Assembly (NCBI GenBank): GCA_029009115.1
Contig: JAQXJU010000064.1
Coordinates: 1 to 64,000, forward strand
DNA from: Bacteroidales bacterium
GTDB taxonomy: Bacteria; Bacteroidota; Bacteroidia; Bacteroidales; UBA932
Direction of reading: 5' to 3'
DNA length: 64,000 nucleotides
Numbering within the stretch: position 1 is the stretch's first letter; every line of letters begins with the position of its first letter. Positions 40,092-49,203 of this stretch are shown here, piece after piece. The notes beneath the pieces are model-generated. The model did no database searches. It saw nothing but the letters and a program-made list of their open reading frames with translations, and was not told the DNA's origin. The position numbers and the translations under genes are program-made.

Positions 40092-42260
40092 TCAGTTCTT
40101 GAGATAACGCATCCAGAAGTCTTTGTCCGATTCCCAGGAATGCACTCCCTGGGCACCCCGGTATCCGTGCATGCCGTCGGGATATATCATCAGCTCAAAC
40201 TTTTTGCCCTGGCGCTGGAGTTCGTCCACAAGTTGCAGGGTATTCTGGAAATGCACATTGTCGTCGCCTGTGCCGTGGGTCAGCTTGAGCATCACCGAGC
40301 CGTCGTCGGGTCCAGAACAACTTACCGGATAAGATGCCACCATCCCGGTAACTCGATTGTTCTCATAGCCTTCGGGATTGGTCTGGGGAGTACGCATAAA
40401 ACGTTCGGTGTAGTGGGTGTCATACAGGGCCCAGTCATAAACTCCCCCGCCGGCAATCCCGTAATGAAAGACATCGCTGTGCTCGAAAAGCAACCTGGCT
40501 GTCATCGTTCCGCCAAAGGAGAAACCCTCGACCCCAATCTTGGCGGGATTGACATACGACAGGCTCTTCAGCCACATTCCCCACTCCACAAAGTCCGAGA
40601 CTTCGGTTTCGGAGAGGCGGCAGTAAATCTGATCAAGCCCTTCGCGGCCGTTGTGTCCCGAAGAACGGACATCGGCAACAAGATGGATGATTCCATTCTG
40701 CGACCACCACTGGCTTTCAGGGGTAGGGACACGCCATCTGTCATATACATACGCGGTATTGGGACCTCCGTAAATTTCGACGTGGACGGGGTACTTTTTC
40801 GAAGGGTCGAAATCCAGAGGATAGACTATTTTCCCGGGTACTGTAAGACCGCAGGAGAGAGTAAGGCGGACATCCTGGGGAAGTGCATAAAGAGACAGGT
40901 CACAAGTTTCTGATTTGCTGTCATATACCATAGAGCATCGACGGGCGTACCGGTCATTGTGCTTACGTGATGATGCTCGTTTCGAAGATGAGTTCCGGGC
41001 AACTCTTGCCGCCTTCCAGGAAAGATGGGCGCAGGAAGTCTCGAACACCCAGACCTGAGTCGGAGTCGTGTAGTTGCCCAGGGAGCACAGGAAATACTTT
41101 CCGTCCGGAGAGAAACTGACTCCTGATACATCGTAGAGGGGGTCGGTGAGAGTCTGGACCTGACAAGTGCCCACATCAACCCTATACAGGGCAGACCTGA
41201 CATCAGAGTCCCTGTGGGCCGTAAAGTAGAGCTGATTCGCCGTGGCATCGTAACGCAGAAGCCTTACCCTCCAGTTATTTCCTTCAGTCAGGCGCTTAAG
41301 GGTCTTTCCGTCGTAGGAGAGGAAATAAATCTGCTGCCAGCCAGTCTCGAAAGACCTTGCCATAAATAGCCCTGTGTCGGAGAATACCATTCCTTCTATC
41401 CAGTTGAGCCAGGTGGAACTGCTTTCGCTATATACCGGCTTCTTGCTGCCGTCTGAAGCATTCACAGCAAACAGGTCAAGATGATTCTGCAGACGGGGCT
41501 CCCTTGAAACAAAGAGAGTGCGGCTGTCTGCTCCCCAGAAAGGAGTTCCGAAATACTGGTCTTCGGCAGGGTCAAAATCGGCCCAGACCGTCTTCTGCGG
41601 CGAGTCAAGGTCTATAATGCCTATCCTGACCTGCGGGTTCTCTTCTCCGGCCTTGGGATAGCGGGTCTGCGAGAGTTTTCCGTCCTGGCCGAAAGGTGAA
41701 TAGATGGGAAACATCGGAACCCTGCTGTTGTCGAAGCGGTAGAATGCTATTTTCCGCGAATCCGGCGACCACCAGAAGGCCCGGTAGCGCGAGGGGCGGC
41801 CAAATATTTCCTCGTAATATACCCAGGAAGCATATCCGTTGAGAATCAGGGAACTGCCATCGTCGGTCAGGCGCAGCTCCTGCCCGTCGGTGGATCGCAG
41901 GACATACAGGTCATTCCCCTTGGTATATGCCAGGTATGAAGAATCCGGCGACCAGCTGGGATTGACTGCTCCCTCAGGGACAGAGATCCCAGAATCGGGA
42001 GATGCTGATGTAATGCGGCCCTCTTCAGGCTCGCAGGGGCATGTTGTAAACAATGGTACCGTCAGTTCGAAGGGAGACGGCGCATCCTTTGAACCAGGGA
42101 ACCTGAATATTGCCTGAGTATCTGAGGTCCAGCGGTATGAGGGAAGAGGCCTGAAGTCGGAGGCGTCTAGAGCGTCCGTTGCGGGAGCAGCGGCTGCAGG
42201 AACAAGCGCCGTGGCTGAGCACAGGCCGAGGGTCATAAATGTCATCAATAATCTTTTCAT
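40092..42260 (-). CDS. S9 family peptidase (dipeptidyl peptidase IV-like), secreted
   Basis: Beta-propeller plus GVEGFSFGGTMTARLLF nucleophile and THGTGDDNVHFQNTLQLVDEL; signal peptide supports MKRLLMTFMTLGL start at 42260. Confidence 0.9.
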   Translation of the reverse strand: MKRLLMTFMTLGLCSATALVPAAAAPATDALDASDFRPLPSYRWTSDTQAIFRFPGSKDAPSPFELTVPLFTTCPCEPEEGRITSASPDSGISVPEGAVNPSWSPDSSYLAYTKGNDLYVLRSTDGQELRLTDDGSSLILNGYASWVYYEEIFGRPSRYRAFWWSPDSRKIAFYRFDNSRVPMFPIYSPFGQDGKLSQTRYPKAGEENPQVRIGIIDLDSPQKTVWADFDPAEDQYFGTPFWGADSRTLFVSREPRLQNHLDLFAVNASDGSKKPVYSESSSTWLNWIEGMVFSDTGLFMARSFETGWQQIYFLSYDGKTLKRLTEGNNWRVRLLRYDATANQLYFTAHRDSDVRSALYRVDVGTCQVQTLTDPLYDVSGVSFSPDGKYFLCSLGNYTTPTQVWVFETSCAHLSWKAARVARNSSSKRASSRKHNDRYARRCSMVYDSKSETCDLSLYALPQDVRLTLSCGLTVPGKIVYPLDFDPSKKYPVHVEIYGGPNTAYVYDRWRVPTPESQWWSQNGIIHLVADVRSSGHNGREGLDQIYCRLSETEVSDFVEWGMWLKSLSYVNPAKIGVEGFSFGGTMTARLLFEHSDVFHYGIAGGGVYDWALYDTHYTERFMRTPQTNPEGYENNRVTGMVASYPVSCSGPDDGSVMLKLTHGTGDDNVHFQNTLQLVDELQRQGKKFELMIYPDGMHGYRGAQGVHSWESDKDFWMRYLKN

Positions 42261-43690
42261 ACGAAGAATCTGTCCGGAAAATTCACAAGATATACTTTTT
42301 CGACCGCACGGGTAAGAGCCGTGTACAGCCATTTCAGGTCGTCGAGGGTCTGTTCGCTCTGCCAGAAGGGGTTGTCTATGAACACGCATTTCCACTGCCC
42401 GCCTTGCGACTTGTGGCAGGTGATTGCCTCGGCATACTTAATCAGGAGGGCATTGTAATACTTGTCCTCACGCATAGTCTGGTAGCGCTTGCGCTTGCCG
42501 CGTATATGGGCATAATCTTCCCACACCCCGTTGTAGAGGGCATTCTGCTGCTCACGGCTCAATGAGGAGCTTTCTGACGAAAGGGCGTCGAGGCACAGCT
42601 TGGCCTTTATGATACGGTCGCCGTAGTCGGGCAGCCTCAGGGTGGCATCAGCGAAGTGCAGCGAATACCTTTCTTCAAAGCCCTTGATAGACTGGAGATA
42701 AGCCATATCTCCATTGGCGATGTACTCCAGAGGGTCGTTCTCTTCGAGAAACTGATAGCAGTTCTTGACTATCATAAGCTTGTCGCCATAGACCAGCTGT
42801 TCTTCCTTGAACTGTACCGCCGAACGGATTCCGAGATTGTAGCGGTTGGCGCGTTTGTTGGAACGGGTCAGGACTATTGTCTCTTCCTCGCCGTAGTGCG
42901 AATAAGCATCAGTGAGGGCATCGATGAGTTCACCTCCGCTAATCCGGAGCACGTCATCGAATCCGTCTGAGCGGAGCCTCAGGCCGTCGAATGTATCGTC
43001 GGGCGCTGCCTCGCATATCAAGTTTCTGACTTCAGTGGCATTGTGAAGAATGCCAGACTCCTTATGCTGGCGGACTACCGTAGTGAGGCTGGCAAAACGG
43101 ACTCCCCCGAAGGCATCCATAAAATTCTCTGACAGAGCCGGGCTGCAGTCCAACCCCACCGGGGGAAGCTGGGCGGAGTCGCCAACGAGCACGAGGCGGC
43201 AGCCGGAGCCGCTGCGGACATAGCTTACAAGGTCTTCAAGAAGATTGCCCGAACCGAAGACTGCCCCGGAGCCCTGCTGCAGCGAGTCAATCCCTATCAG
43301 GGACACCTCGTCCACGATGTAGAGTGTATCCCGAGACTTGTTGTATGCCAGAGAAAACTGCCCCAGACCATCGTCTCCCACCGCCTTCTGCCGGTAGATG
43401 TGCTTGTGAACGGTATAAGCCGGCCTTCCGGAGAATTGCGACAGCACCTTGGCGGCGCGTCCCGTGGGGGCAAGCAGGACAGTAGGAACCTTCATTTCGG
43501 TCATCGAGGCTATCAGGGCGGATATGGCGGTAGTTTTGCCCGTACCGGCATAACCGTTGATAACCATTATGTCGCCGTCGTCCGAAGTGATGAAGTCTGC
43601 AAGTTCACGAAAGAGGGAATCCTGGCAGGAGGTAGGTTCCAGGGCCATGCGGCGGCGGAAATCCTCATAAAGAAAGTCACTTCTGCCCAT
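42257..43690 (-). CDS. RecD-like ATP-dependent DNA helicase
   Basis: INGYAGTGKTTAISALIA Walker A; LLAPTGRAAKVLS; IVDEVSLIG; CHKSQGGQWKCVFID; WLYTALTRAVEKVYLV. Confidence 0.9.
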   Translation of the reverse strand: MGRSDFLYEDFRRRMALEPTSCQDSLFRELADFITSDDGDIMVINGYAGTGKTTAISALIASMTEMKVPTVLLAPTGRAAKVLSQFSGRPAYTVHKHIYRQKAVGDDGLGQFSLAYNKSRDTLYIVDEVSLIGIDSLQQGSGAVFGSGNLLEDLVSYVRSGSGCRLVLVGDSAQLPPVGLDCSPALSENFMDAFGGVRFASLTTVVRQHKESGILHNATEVRNLICEAAPDDTFDGLRLRSDGFDDVLRISGGELIDALTDAYSHYGEEETIVLTRSNKRANRYNLGIRSAVQFKEEQLVYGDKLMIVKNCYQFLEENDPLEYIANGDMAYLQSIKGFEERYSLHFADATLRLPDYGDRIIKAKLCLDALSSESSSLSREQQNALYNGVWEDYAHIRGKRKRYQTMREDKYYNALLIKYAEAITCHKSQGGQWKCVFIDNPFWQSEQTLDDLKWLYTALTRAVEKVYLVNFPDRFFV

Positions 43691-44556
43691 TATCTTCCGT
43701 TGTCCTTCTCTTTGAGAATGTTTATCCTCTGTTTGAGATTGCGGTTCTCGACAGTAAGGTCGAAGATCGAGGAGTTGAGTTCAGACAGCTGGTCATCGCC
43801 CTCAAAACTGTAGTTGTATGTCTTCCCGTGCTGAATGTACGCCTTGAGCGAAGACAGCATATGGTAGATGGGATTGACATAATAGCTGAGCATAAAGAAA
43901 ATCAGCATCAGTACCAGAAGAATGCCCACGCCCACGGCAACAGCTCCGGGGATTATGCTGCGGTAGAATCCTGAGTCGAAGTCGGCAGAGTTCTTTTTGA
44001 GGTCGCGGTAAATGGCCGAGGTCAGAGAATCGATATCGCCCCTGAGCCTGTTGAAGCGGGGCTGGAGACGATCGAAATACCAGCTGCGTGAATCTATGAA
44101 GTCGGAATGAAGGACATCCTGCAGTTCGAGGGATGTGAGCATAAAAGCGGTGTACGAATAAACCACCGAATCGGCCAGAGGGAGGATCACCTTTGAGGTA
44201 AGGGAGTTGCGCAGTGAGTCGCAGTGAGCCATAAAGCCCTGGGCATCGATATCCGGCAGGCTCGCCGAAGCTTCTTCACCTATGACAGAGAGAATATCCA
44301 GATTGTAAGCGGCGCTGACCTCCGAAAGCTTCTGGGCAACGTTGATACTGTTGATATTGTCGGCGATGAGATCTGAGACATATGTGCTCATACTCCTGTA
44401 TTCCAAGATAGAAATAATGCTGGAAGTCAGCAATATTACAACAACTGCGCTCATACTGAGCACCAGTTTGGAGCGCAATGTGAGCGAGCGTGTTTTCAAT
44501 CCTTTCAAAATATTTTTTAAAGGCATTTTGAAAATATTTTCATTAATGGGTAGCAA
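43690..44556 (-). CDS. Membrane protein with periplasmic four-helix-like sensor domain and coiled coil
   Basis: Two TM segments (LVLSMSAVVVILLTSSIISIL; GAVAVGVGILLVLMLIFFMLSYYV) flanking a helical region; C-terminal coiled coil; no kinase domain. Confidence 0.55.
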   Translation of the reverse strand: MLPINENIFKMPLKNILKGLKTRSLTLRSKLVLSMSAVVVILLTSSIISILEYRSMSTYVSDLIADNINSINVAQKLSEVSAAYNLDILSVIGEEASASLPDIDAQGFMAHCDSLRNSLTSKVILPLADSVVYSYTAFMLTSLELQDVLHSDFIDSRSWYFDRLQPRFNRLRGDIDSLTSAIYRDLKKNSADFDSGFYRSIIPGAVAVGVGILLVLMLIFFMLSYYVNPIYHMLSSLKAYIQHGKTYNYSFEGDDQLSELNSSIFDLTVENRNLKQRINILKEKDNGR

Positions 44557-44573
44557 ATATAAAGATTAAATCT

Positions 44574-44581
44574 TATTTTTG
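44574..44581 (+). promoter_or_regulatory. Bacteroidota -7 box (TATTTTTG) immediately upstream of an ATG
   Basis: Box ends 5 nt before the ROK gene ATG at 44587. Confidence 0.55.
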
Positions 44582-44586
44582 CTTCT

Positions 44587-45792
44587 ATGAAAAAGAATTT
44601 CTTAAGGGAGAAAAACGACAAGACAGCATTGTCGATGCGTTTAGCGTTGAAATTGTGCATAACCAACGGCAGCAGCAGCATTGCTGATTTCAGCCGCGAG
44701 TTGAACCTGAGTGTCCCCACTGCAACCAAAATTATCGGCGACCTGGTTGAAGAGGGATTTCTGATGGAAGAAGGCAAACTGGGAACATCAGGAGGCCGCA
44801 AGCCCAGCATTTTCGGTCTCAATCCCGATGCCGGCTATTTTCTGGGCGTAGATATAGCAAGACAGCACTTTCACATTGCAGTAACCAATTTCAAAGGTGA
44901 AGAAGTGCTTTTCATTCAGGACATTGCCTACGTTCTGGAGGCCAGTTCAGACTCATTCCACGGAATCTGCTCCCTGATAAAAGAAAAGGTTACAGGCGCC
45001 GGCATACCATGGATCAAGATTCTCGGAGCCGGGATCAGTCTTTCGGGAAGGGTCAACCCCGAAAAGGGATTCTCTTTCTCTTACTTCCTCAATGACGAGT
45101 TCCCCATCAAGGACCTCTTTCAGATGGAACTTCAGCTCCCTATCAGCATAGAGAACGATTCGCGTGCAATGACCTACGGAGAGTATCTGTTCCGCGGAGA
45201 GGATGCCGACCCCAACACCATCTTCATCAATTTGAGCTACGGGCTCGGTATGGGTATGATTCTGGACGGAAAACTCTACTACGGAACGTCGGGATTCTCT
45301 GGAGAAATAGGACATTTCCCCTTGCTGGACAATGACATACTCTGCCGCTGCGGCAAAGTCGGATGTCTCGAGACCGGAGCATCGGGACTAGCTCTGAAAC
45401 GTATTATCTGCGACCATCTCAAGGCAGGCAGGCGTTCGTCGCTGAGCAAACTCTACAAGCAGAAAGAGGGAGACCTCAAGCTTCACGAGATTCTTCAGGC
45501 AGTCGAAGAAGAGGATATGCTTGCCATCGAAGGTGTCGAGATCATCGGCGAGACCCTCGGAAAGGGCATTGCCGGTATCATCAACATCTTCAACCCCGGT
45601 CAGCTGATCATCGGCGGACGTCTGATAGTCGGGAAGGATTACCTGATGCTCCCCGTTAAGACTGCCGTCAACAAGTATTCCCTGTCCAAGGTCAGCATCG
45701 ACACCAAGATCAGTTTCTCAAAGCTCGGCCGCAAGGCTGCCGCCATCGGTGACTGCCTGCTGAGCCGTTCAAAGGTGCTGGGAATCATCTGA
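44587..45792 (+). CDS. ROK family transcriptional regulator/sugar kinase
   Basis: N-terminal wHTH (NLSVPTATKIIGDLVEEGFL); GVDIARQHFHIAVTNFKGE; CRCGKVGCLETGASG zinc motif. Confidence 0.9.
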   Translation: MKKNFLREKNDKTALSMRLALKLCITNGSSSIADFSRELNLSVPTATKIIGDLVEEGFLMEEGKLGTSGGRKPSIFGLNPDAGYFLGVDIARQHFHIAVTNFKGEEVLFIQDIAYVLEASSDSFHGICSLIKEKVTGAGIPWIKILGAGISLSGRVNPEKGFSFSYFLNDEFPIKDLFQMELQLPISIENDSRAMTYGEYLFRGEDADPNTIFINLSYGLGMGMILDGKLYYGTSGFSGEIGHFPLLDNDILCRCGKVGCLETGASGLALKRIICDHLKAGRRSSLSKLYKQKEGDLKLHEILQAVEEEDMLAIEGVEIIGETLGKGIAGIINIFNPGQLIIGGRLIVGKDYLMLPVKTAVNKYSLSKVSIDTKISFSKLGRKAAAIGDCLLSRSKVLGII

Positions 45793-45799
45793 TTTCATA

Positions 45800-45926
45800 A
45801 GTTTGAGAGAGGGCAAGATAGGCGGTGAGTTTGAGAGAGGCAAGGACGGGCGCTGGCGTTGACATTTGGAAGGACGAGAGAAGGAGAAGCGGCGAGTTTA
45901 AGAGAGGCACGAGAGGCAAGGACGGG
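45800..45926. repeat. Purine-rich imperfect direct repeats (AGTTTRAGAGAGGCAAGGACGGG-like, about 3 copies)
   Basis: Units start at about 45800, 45828 and 45895, just downstream of the ROK stop codon. Confidence 0.65.
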
Positions 45927-45960
45927 AGAGAGGCGAGCACCAGACTCGGCGAACAGTAGA

Positions 45961-46245
45961 TAACCGGTGAAATTCACCCCGAAGAACAATGTGCCCCAGA
46001 AGGCCTTCTGAAGGGGGTAAGCTCGAAAGGTGAATTTCACGAGATTGCCCAATCGGCCTCTGAGGTACTTCTGAAGGGGGTAGCCTCGACCGGTGAAATT
46101 CACCTTTGAAACCAATGTGCCTCTGAGGGCATTGTAGAGGGGGTCAGGCTCTGAGGTGGACACAAATTCGTTCCACCTCCGAAGGCAACCTGCCCCAGAA
46201 GGCATTCTGACAGGGGTTACCCCGAAAGGTGAATTTCACGGAAAG
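45961..46245 (-). repeat. Dispersed palindromic repeat element, copy B (63-bp period)
   Basis: GGTGAAATTCACC at 45966-45978 and 46092-46104, GGTGAATTTCAC at 46029-46040 and 46228-46239. Hairpin GAGGTGGA(N11)TCCACCTC at 46153-46179. Reverse complement is colinear with 1261-1475. Confidence 0.9.
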
Positions 46246-46265
46246 CGGATTAGTTACCATTTGAA

Positions 46266-46625
46266 TTGTCAATTAATAGTGAGGTTATAGCTTTGGGACG
46301 CATCGACTGGGAGAAGAGGACTGTCAGGCATATGATTGAGTTGTGGTGCCAGAAGAACCACGGCCACAAGGCTATGTTTGATATGGACCGGAATAGCCTC
46401 GGAGGCAAGGCAATGTGTGAAGAGTGTCGAAAGATGCTTGACTACTCTTTGGCGCGACTAGACCATTGCCGTTTCGGGGACCGGAAGACAAAGTGCCACA
46501 AGTGCACTGTACACTGCTATCGTCCGGATATGCGCGAGAAGATTCGGGCAGTGATGCGATTCAGTGGCCCGAGAATGATACTATTTCACCCGCTGGAAGC
46601 ATTGAGGTATCTGCTATCACCGTAA
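46266..46625 (+). CDS. Nitrous oxide-stimulated promoter family protein
   Basis: KRTVRHMIELWCQKNH...CEECRKMLDYSLARLDHCRFGDRKTKCHKCTVHCYRPDMREKIRAVMRFSGPRMI. Confidence 0.88.
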   Translation: MSINSEVIALGRIDWEKRTVRHMIELWCQKNHGHKAMFDMDRNSLGGKAMCEECRKMLDYSLARLDHCRFGDRKTKCHKCTVHCYRPDMREKIRAVMRFSGPRMILFHPLEALRYLLSP

Positions 46626-46718
46626 TTGTGTTCAATCTATTCCAAAAGACTCTCTCGCAAACTTCGGAAGCAATGCCAAAACCAGTGCCCGACAGGTCTG
46701 GCGAACCAGCACTAAAAC

Positions 46719-46749
46719 GCCCTCCCGCCTTCTTTTCCGGCAGGAGGGC
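46719..46749 (-). terminator. Hairpin terminator downstream of hsp20
   Basis: GCCCTCCTGCC/GGCGGGAGGGC near-perfect 11-bp stem (minus strand) followed by GTTTTAG; lies 25 bp past the hsp20 stop. Confidence 0.6.
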
Positions 46750-46773
46750 ATACGCGTCAAGCCTGATTACTGC

Positions 46774-47205
46774 TTACTGAATCTCAATCTGCTTTACGGC
46801 AGGCTGTCTTTCAGTGACCTTAACCTTCGGTATTTCAATGGTAAGGATACCGTTGTTTACCGTGGCCTTGATTTCGTCCCTGTTCACATCTTCAGGAAGA
46901 GCGAGGCTCTGTTCGAACTTGCGATATGAGAACTCTCTGCGAAGGTACTTCCTCTTCTTGTCCTCATCCTTGCTTTCGTTCTTCTTCTCAAGGGTCAGTA
47001 CCAGATAGTTGTCATCCGTTACATTGACCTTGAAGTCTTCCTTAGTCATTCCAGGTGCGGCGACCTCGACCTTGTAGTCTGTCTCGTCCTCAATAACATT
47101 GATGGCCGGAGCGGTTGTGCTTGTGCGGTTCATCCAATCATTGGCGAAGAAATCGTTGAAGATTTCGGGCAGCCAATTCTGTTCGTAACGTCTCATAGGT
47201 GTCAT
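46774..47205 (-). CDS. Hsp20/alpha-crystallin family small heat-shock protein
   Basis: YKVEVAAPGMTKEDFKVNVTDDNYLVLTLEKK...YRKFEQSLALPEDVNRDEIKATVNNGILTIEIPK. Confidence 0.94.
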   Translation of the reverse strand: MTPMRRYEQNWLPEIFNDFFANDWMNRTSTTAPAINVIEDETDYKVEVAAPGMTKEDFKVNVTDDNYLVLTLEKKNESKDEDKKRKYLRREFSYRKFEQSLALPEDVNRDEIKATVNNGILTIEIPKVKVTERQPAVKQIEIQ

Positions 47206-47368
47206 GATAAAAGTCTCCTATACTAAGTTGTTAAACATATTAACCTGCCCCGTTGTTCGAACGATCATTCATAACCGGATGGTCGCTCTCGCTGTCGCGG
47301 GAACAATCAGCACATTGTCAAATCCGGTGCCAGATGCCCAGATAACCCTTAGAAGTGAAACCGATACT

Positions 47369-47417
47369 GACAGAATGTGCACAAAAGTGGACAGAATGTC
47401 TAAAAAACTGCCAGACT
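47369..47417. promoter_or_regulatory. Candidate operator: phased direct repeats GACAGAATGT upstream of hsp20
   Basis: GACAGAATGT at 47369-47378 and 47390-47399 (21-bp spacing); weaker CTGCCAGACT at 47408-47417. Confidence 0.45.
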
Positions 47418-47477
47418 ACTATCTGAACACCCGCCAAAGTCTGGGGAGGGCAATCCGGGTTGAAGGTGAGCTTCAGC

Positions 47478-49133
47478 TTACTCCGGTTTGTAAGAGTCTT
47501 TCAGAGACACGGTTTTGTTGAAGACGGGGTGAGCGGGAGTGCTGTCTTTGTCTTTGATGTAGTAGCCGGTACGTTCGAACTGCACTGCTATGCCGCTCTC
47601 GTCGTCAAGAAGAGCTGGCTCGGCATAACCCTTTCCGAAGGTGAGCGACTCGGGATTCAGGAAATCCTTGTAGTCTTTATCCTCGGGTACCTGGCTCATA
47701 TCGGCAAGCGTGAACAGGCGGTCGTAGTTACGGAGTTCGAGTTCCTTGGCGTGAGCAATCGAGACCCAGTGAATGGTTCCCTTGACGGAGCGCCACTCTC
47801 CGGCTCCCGGGCGAGTCGAAGGGTCGTAACTGCACCTGAGTTCAAGCACATTGCCTTCGGCATCCTTGACAACCTCCTCACACTTGATGATATAGGTGTA
47901 TTTCAGGCGCACCTCTCCGTCGGGCTTGAGACGGAAGAACTTTTTGGGTGCATCCTCCATAAAGTCGGCACGGTCAATGTAAAGCTCGCGGCTGAAGGGC
48001 ACCTTGCGAGAGGCTCCTTCGGGCTCGGCTGGGTTCAGCGGACAGTCGAACCACTCCACCTGACCCTCGGGATAGTTGGTAATGATAATCTTGACCGGGT
48101 CCTGAACCACCATATAGCGGTTGGAGCGGGCATTCAGGTCCTGACGCACGCACCACTCCAGCAACTGGATATCCATCAGTTGGTCGCGCTTTGAAACTCC
48201 AATCTTGTCGCAGAACATCTTCAGGGCTTCGGCGGTATAGCCGCGACGTCTCACACCGCAGAGTGTCGGCATGCGAGGGTCATCCCAACCGGCAACTATC
48301 TCCTTCTGAACCAGTTCGAGGAGCTTGCGCTTGCTCATCAGGGTATAGGTGATATTCAGACGGGCAAACTCATACTGATGCGAAGGGTAGATGCCGAGTG
48401 TCTCGATGAACCAGTCGTACAGGGGCCTGTGGACATCGAACTCGAGTGTGCATATGGAGTGGGTGATGTGCTCTATGGAATCGCACTGCCCGTGTGTGAA
48501 GTCATACATCGGGTAGATGCACCATTTGTCGCCGGTACGGTGGTGATGCGCGTGCTTGATGCGGTACAACAGAGGGTCCCTGAACATCATATTCGGATGT
48601 GCCATATCAATCTTGGCACGGAGTACCTTTTCGCCGTCGGCGTACTTGCCGTCGCGCATCTCGCGGAAAAGCTTGAGGTTCTCCTCGACGCTGCGGTTGC
48701 GCCAGGGGCTTTCCTTGCCCGGAGTGTCAACTGTCCCGCGTCCCCTGGATATCTCTTCCTGAGTCTGGTCATCGACATAGGCAAGGCCCCTTTGAATCAG
48801 CTGTTCAGCCCATTCATAGAGCTGGTCGAAATAATCCGATGCATAGAGTTCCTTGTCCCACTGGAAGCCCATCCAGCTGATGTCCTCCTTGATGGAGTCA
48901 ACGTATTCGGTATCTTCCTTGGTTGGATTGGTGTCATCGTAACGGAGATTTGTCTTGCCCCCATATTTCTGGGCAAGTCCGAAATTGATGCACAGGCTCT
49001 TGGCATGTCCAAGATGAAGGTATCCGTTGGGTTCAGGGGGGAATCGGGTCAGAATGCTCTGTACTTTGCCCGATTTGAGGTCGTTTTCGATTATTTCCTC
49101 GAGGAAATTCAGCTTCTTAGGTGAGTCTTCCAT
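47478..49133 (-). CDS. glnS: Glutaminyl-tRNA synthetase
   Basis: TRFPPEPNGYLHLGHAKSLCINFGLA; YPMYDFTHGQCDSIEHITHSICTLEF; LMSKRKL. Start set at MEDSPKK. Confidence 0.94.
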   Translation of the reverse strand: MEDSPKKLNFLEEIIENDLKSGKVQSILTRFPPEPNGYLHLGHAKSLCINFGLAQKYGGKTNLRYDDTNPTKEDTEYVDSIKEDISWMGFQWDKELYASDYFDQLYEWAEQLIQRGLAYVDDQTQEEISRGRGTVDTPGKESPWRNRSVEENLKLFREMRDGKYADGEKVLRAKIDMAHPNMMFRDPLLYRIKHAHHHRTGDKWCIYPMYDFTHGQCDSIEHITHSICTLEFDVHRPLYDWFIETLGIYPSHQYEFARLNITYTLMSKRKLLELVQKEIVAGWDDPRMPTLCGVRRRGYTAEALKMFCDKIGVSKRDQLMDIQLLEWCVRQDLNARSNRYMVVQDPVKIIITNYPEGQVEWFDCPLNPAEPEGASRKVPFSRELYIDRADFMEDAPKKFFRLKPDGEVRLKYTYIIKCEEVVKDAEGNVLELRCSYDPSTRPGAGEWRSVKGTIHWVSIAHAKELELRNYDRLFTLADMSQVPEDKDYKDFLNPESLTFGKGYAEPALLDDESGIAVQFERTGYYIKDKDSTPAHPVFNKTVSLKDSYKPE

Positions 49134-49174
49134 TTCTATACAATAAATGAAATACAAATGTAGTGCAAATTTTG

Positions 49175-49182
49175 TAAATTTG
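49175..49182 (+). promoter_or_regulatory. Bacteroidota -7 box (TAAATTTG)
   Basis: TAnnTTTG match 21 bp upstream of the YicC ATG. Confidence 0.55.
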
Positions 49183-49203
49183 CGTCTAAACAGTCAATTA
49201 TAG

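Noticed and set aside
45795-46205. 136-aa minus-strand ORF as a conventional protein gene
   Set aside because: Translation is dominated by the palindromic repeat and the purine-rich direct repeats; treated as a repeat element, with coding status left open.
47204-47521. 105-aa plus-strand ORF between hsp20 and glnS
   Set aside because: No domain, overlaps the hsp20 promoter region and the glnS 3' end; probably chance.
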